DNA from: Gammaproteobacteria bacterium | GTDB taxonomy: Bacteria; Pseudomonadota; Gammaproteobacteria; Enterobacterales; Alteromonadaceae | DNA length: 6,301 nt | Direction: 5' to 3' | Assembly: GCA_027484495.1 (NCBI GenBank) | Contig: JAIXSW010000207.1 | Coordinates: 1 to 6,301, forward strand | The notes under the pieces: model-generated | Database searches by the model: none | The model's input: only the letters and a program-made list of their open reading frames with translations | Told to the model about the DNA's origin: nothing | Shown: positions 4,068 to 6,301 of the stretch, piece after piece | Layout of the letters: each line of letters opens with the position of its first letter | Position numbering within the stretch: position 1 is the stretch's first letter | Position numbers and translations under genes: made by a program

Positions 4068-6301
4068 GCATAAACTGCTGCCAGGCATCCCTCACCTGCT
4101 GCTCTGCGCCGGACAAATCCTCAACCGCAACTTCCGCCGGGGCTAAAGTCTGACGATGGCTGCTGCTGCGCAATTGCTGATAGGCTTGTTGCAGTTGCTG
4201 CGCCTGCGCTTGTGACATCAGGCCACAAGCCGCCGCCGCATCGAGTATGCGGATGTTATCGCTGTACTGATACAACGCCGGATACAGGGCACCATACCCC
4301 AAAACCAGGAACTGACTGATAAACTCCAGGTCGACAATACCGCCAGCTTTGTGTTTCACTTCGGTTGATGCCACGCCATGATGCTCGCGCAGTTTTTGTC
4401 GCATGTCGCGCACTTCGCCACGTAATGCCTCGAGATCCCGTGGCTTTGCCAAAATTTCTGCCCGAATTTGCTCAAAGCGGCTGGCGATCGCCGCGTCACC
4501 GTAAATCAGCCGGGTGCGTGCTAATGCCTGATGTTCCCAGGTCCAGGCATCCTGACGCAGGTATTCACCATAAGTATCCACATGCACCGTCAGCAGCCCG
4601 GCGTTGCCGGATGGCCGCAACCGCGTGTCAACTTCATACAATAAGCCGCTGGTTGTGCGGGTGGTGCACAGGTGCAAAATGCGCTGCACCAGCTTCAGAT
4701 AAAACTGGCGGGAATCAATGCCACGCGCACCGCTGGTCGGCGCCAGCGAATCACACTGATGCAGGAAAACTAAATCCAGATCAGAGCCATAACCCAGTTC
4801 AAGCCCGCCGAGTTTGCCGTAAGCAATCACGGCAAAACCTTTGCTGCTATGCGCATCGAGCCCGGCCGGATAACCATATTTATCCGCCATCTGTTGCCAA
4901 GCCAGCTCGACCACAGTATCCATCAGCGCTTCGGCCAGCCAGGTCAGATGATCAGACACTTTCATCAGCGGCAAAATGCCGGTTATATCGGCCGCTGCAA
5001 TCCGCAGCGTCTGCGCCTGTTTGTACTGGCGCAGTGCTTCCATCACCAATTCCAGATCGTCTTGCGGCACCCGCAGCATTTGCTGGCGCAGCCGGTCGCG
5101 GTAATCCGCAACTGTTGCCACCTGATACAACAATTCCGGATCGATCAGTTCATCCAACAACATCGGGTAACGCGCCAGATGCTCCGCCAGCCAGCCACTG
5201 CGGCCACAGAGCTTAATCAACTGCTGCAGCGCCGGCGGGTTTTCAAATAACAATTCCAGATAGGCTGTGCGCGAGACGATTTGCCGCAGCACACCGAGCA
5301 CCCGCTCCAGCACCACCGGACCCGCTTGTTCCTGCTCCACCCCGTGCAGCAATGACGGTAATAGTTTTGCCAGTAATTCACGCCCGCGCGGGCCAACCTG
5401 CCGTTTCTGACTGTCCGCTTTAAACTGCTGCAGATGCTGCATCAGCAGTTCAGCATCAGCCGGCGTCAGCCAATCCAGATGTTCAGCAAGCTCAGCCGCG
5501 GACTGATCGCTGTCCCACAGCATGCGACCAAGCAGCAGCTCTTGCGGTTCCATCTGCTCTTCCTGTGCGATCACCAAACGGAATTGCTGGTGGATCCGCC
5601 GCATTGCAGTGTCAATCTGCTGCTGTAACGTTGGCCAGTCGGACGCTTGCAGCGCCAGAACAAGACGCTGCTGGCTCAGCGCATCGGCCGGCAGCGTCTG
5701 GGTTTGCTGATCATCCATGCCCTGCAGATGATGTTCGACGCGGCGTAACCACAAATAATCGTGATACAGGATCTGTTCCGCTTCCGGATCTAACAAACCT
5801 TCCTGCAACAGCGCCTGCATCGCGGCAAAAATCGATTGTTGCTGAATGGCAGGAATACGGCCACCACGGATCAACTGCAACGTCTGAATAATAAATTCAA
5901 CTTCGCGGATGCCACCGGCACCGAGTTTGATATTGTCGACTCTGTTGCGCCGGCGGTTTTCCTGTTCGATCAGCTGCTTCATCCGCCGTAACGATTCAAT
6001 CGCCGAATAATCAATATAACGCCGATAGACAAAGGGTTTCAGCATGCCCTGCAGTTCAGCAGCGTAAGGCGCCACCGGATTCAGAATGCGCGCCTTTAAC
6101 ATGGCGTAGCGCTCCCAGTCGCGGCCCTGCGCCTGATAATAATCTTCAAAGGCGGCAAAGCTCAGCACCAGCGGACCACTGTCACCAAAGGGCCGCAAGC
6201 GCATATCGACGCGGTAAACAAAGCCATCGGCAGTGACCTGGTTTAAGAGCAGAATGATTTTCTGGCCAAGTTTGGTATAGAACTGCTGATTCTCTGTGCT
6301 A
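4057..6301 (-). CDS. glnE: Bifunctional glutamine synthetase adenylyltransferase / adenylyl-removing enzyme GlnE (5' end beyond window)
   Basis: GlnE attaches AMP to, and removes it from, a tyrosine of each glutamine synthetase subunit, responding to PII (GlnB) uridylylation and glutamine. The frame is open from the right edge at 6301, so the ATG at 6204 is not the start: 32 codons precede it (ending ADGFVYRVD) and continue the family match. About 747 residues are visible against roughly 945 in E. coli, so some 200 N-terminal residues are missing, including the first catalytic acidic motif. The remainder of the N-terminal removing domain has VYRVDMRLRPFGDSG (about 6225-6181) and GAGGIREVEF (about 5922-5893). 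The C-terminal adenylyltransferase domain has YGKLGGLELGYGSDLDLVFL, with its metal-binding DLD at 4774-4782, then YEVDTRLRPSG (about 4637-4605) and KAGGIVDLEFISQ (about 4354-4316). The paired RLRP and AGGI motifs reflect the family's two duplicated nucleotidyltransferase domains. It ends FMLSA at 4057, convergent with the TcpQ-like gene. Confidence 0.96.
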   Translation of the reverse strand, partial: STENQQFYTKLGQKIILLLNQVTADGFVYRVDMRLRPFGDSGPLVLSFAAFEDYYQAQGRDWERYAMLKARILNPVAPYAAELQGMLKPFVYRRYIDYSAIESLRRMKQLIEQENRRRNRVDNIKLGAGGIREVEFIIQTLQLIRGGRIPAIQQQSIFAAMQALLQEGLLDPEAEQILYHDYLWLRRVEHHLQGMDDQQTQTLPADALSQQRLVLALQASDWPTLQQQIDTAMRRIHQQFRLVIAQEEQMEPQELLLGRMLWDSDQSAAELAEHLDWLTPADAELLMQHLQQFKADSQKRQVGPRGRELLAKLLPSLLHGVEQEQAGPVVLERVLGVLRQIVSRTAYLELLFENPPALQQLIKLCGRSGWLAEHLARYPMLLDELIDPELLYQVATVADYRDRLRQQMLRVPQDDLELVMEALRQYKQAQTLRIAAADITGILPLMKVSDHLTWLAEALMDTVVELAWQQMADKYGYPAGLDAHSSKGFAVIAYGKLGGLELGYGSDLDLVFLHQCDSLAPTSGARGIDSRQFYLKLVQRILHLCTTRTTSGLLYEVDTRLRPSGNAGLLTVHVDTYGEYLRQDAWTWEHQALARTRLIYGDAAIASRFEQIRAEILAKPRDLEALRGEVRDMRQKLREHHGVASTEVKHKAGGIVDLEFISQFLVLGYGALYPALYQYSDNIRILDAAAACGLMSQAQAQQLQQAYQQLRSSSHRQTLAPAEVAVEDLSGAEQQVRDAWQQFMLSA

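Noticed and set aside
4365..5216. Plus-strand open frame of 283 aa antisense to glnE
   Set aside because: Its composition is Pro/Ala/Arg/Cys-rich, as expected for a shadow frame. It has no family resemblance and lies entirely within conserved glnE coding sequence.
4849..5891. Several other plus-strand open frames inside glnE (62-133 aa)
   Set aside because: They are Gln/His/Arg-rich mirror images of the Leu/Gln-rich GlnE sequence and have no recognisable domain or ribosome site.
4057..6204. glnE starting at the ATG at 6204
   Set aside because: The frame continues upstream to the window edge with conserved sequence (GFVYRVD before MRLRPFG), so the ATG is internal.

Overview
The window is an ordinary chromosomal stretch from a gammaproteobacterium. 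The proteins look most like Aeromonadales, Vibrionales or Enterobacterales orthologues. The order yqiB-nudF, divergent tolC, then glnE on the opposite strand suggests an Aeromonas/Tolumonas-like or Vibrio-like genome. That placement is inferred from remembered protein resemblance and gene order, not from a search. Base composition is moderate and even, and there are no mobile elements, tRNA or rRNA genes, or CRISPR repeats.

Layout: positions 1-888 carry two minus-strand genes: the start of yqiB (DUF1249, cut by the left edge) and nudF (ADP-ribose pyrophosphatase) just upstream of it. They probably form an operon, as in E. coli, where nudF-yqiB-cpdA-yqiA-parE runs in that order. A 114-bp divergent intergenic region (889-1002) holds a candidate tolC promoter with a palindrome and direct repeat around it. 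tolC (1003-2304, +) encodes the outer-membrane channel of tripartite efflux pumps and type I secretion. It is followed by a hairpin terminator and a candidate promoter for lpxL (2442-3365, +), a late acyltransferase of lipid A synthesis that starts with GTG. After a 96-bp gap comes a small membrane-anchored protein (3462-4067, +) whose C-terminal half resembles the TcpQ/PilL-type pilus-biogenesis domain. It is the only gene here without an assigned function. From the right edge, glnE (4057-6301, -) runs toward it and overlaps it tail-to-tail by 11 bp. GlnE adenylylates and de-adenylylates glutamine synthetase; about its first 200 residues lie outside the window.

Functionally, the centre is an envelope cluster (TolC, LpxL, the TcpQ-like protein) flanked by metabolic housekeeping genes (NudF/YqiB and GlnE). 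There is no intergenic stretch above 137 bp. I found no convincing new multi-gene system. The points that merit a second look are the TcpQ-like protein, the repeats at the tolC promoter, and altered residues at the TolC entrance gate.
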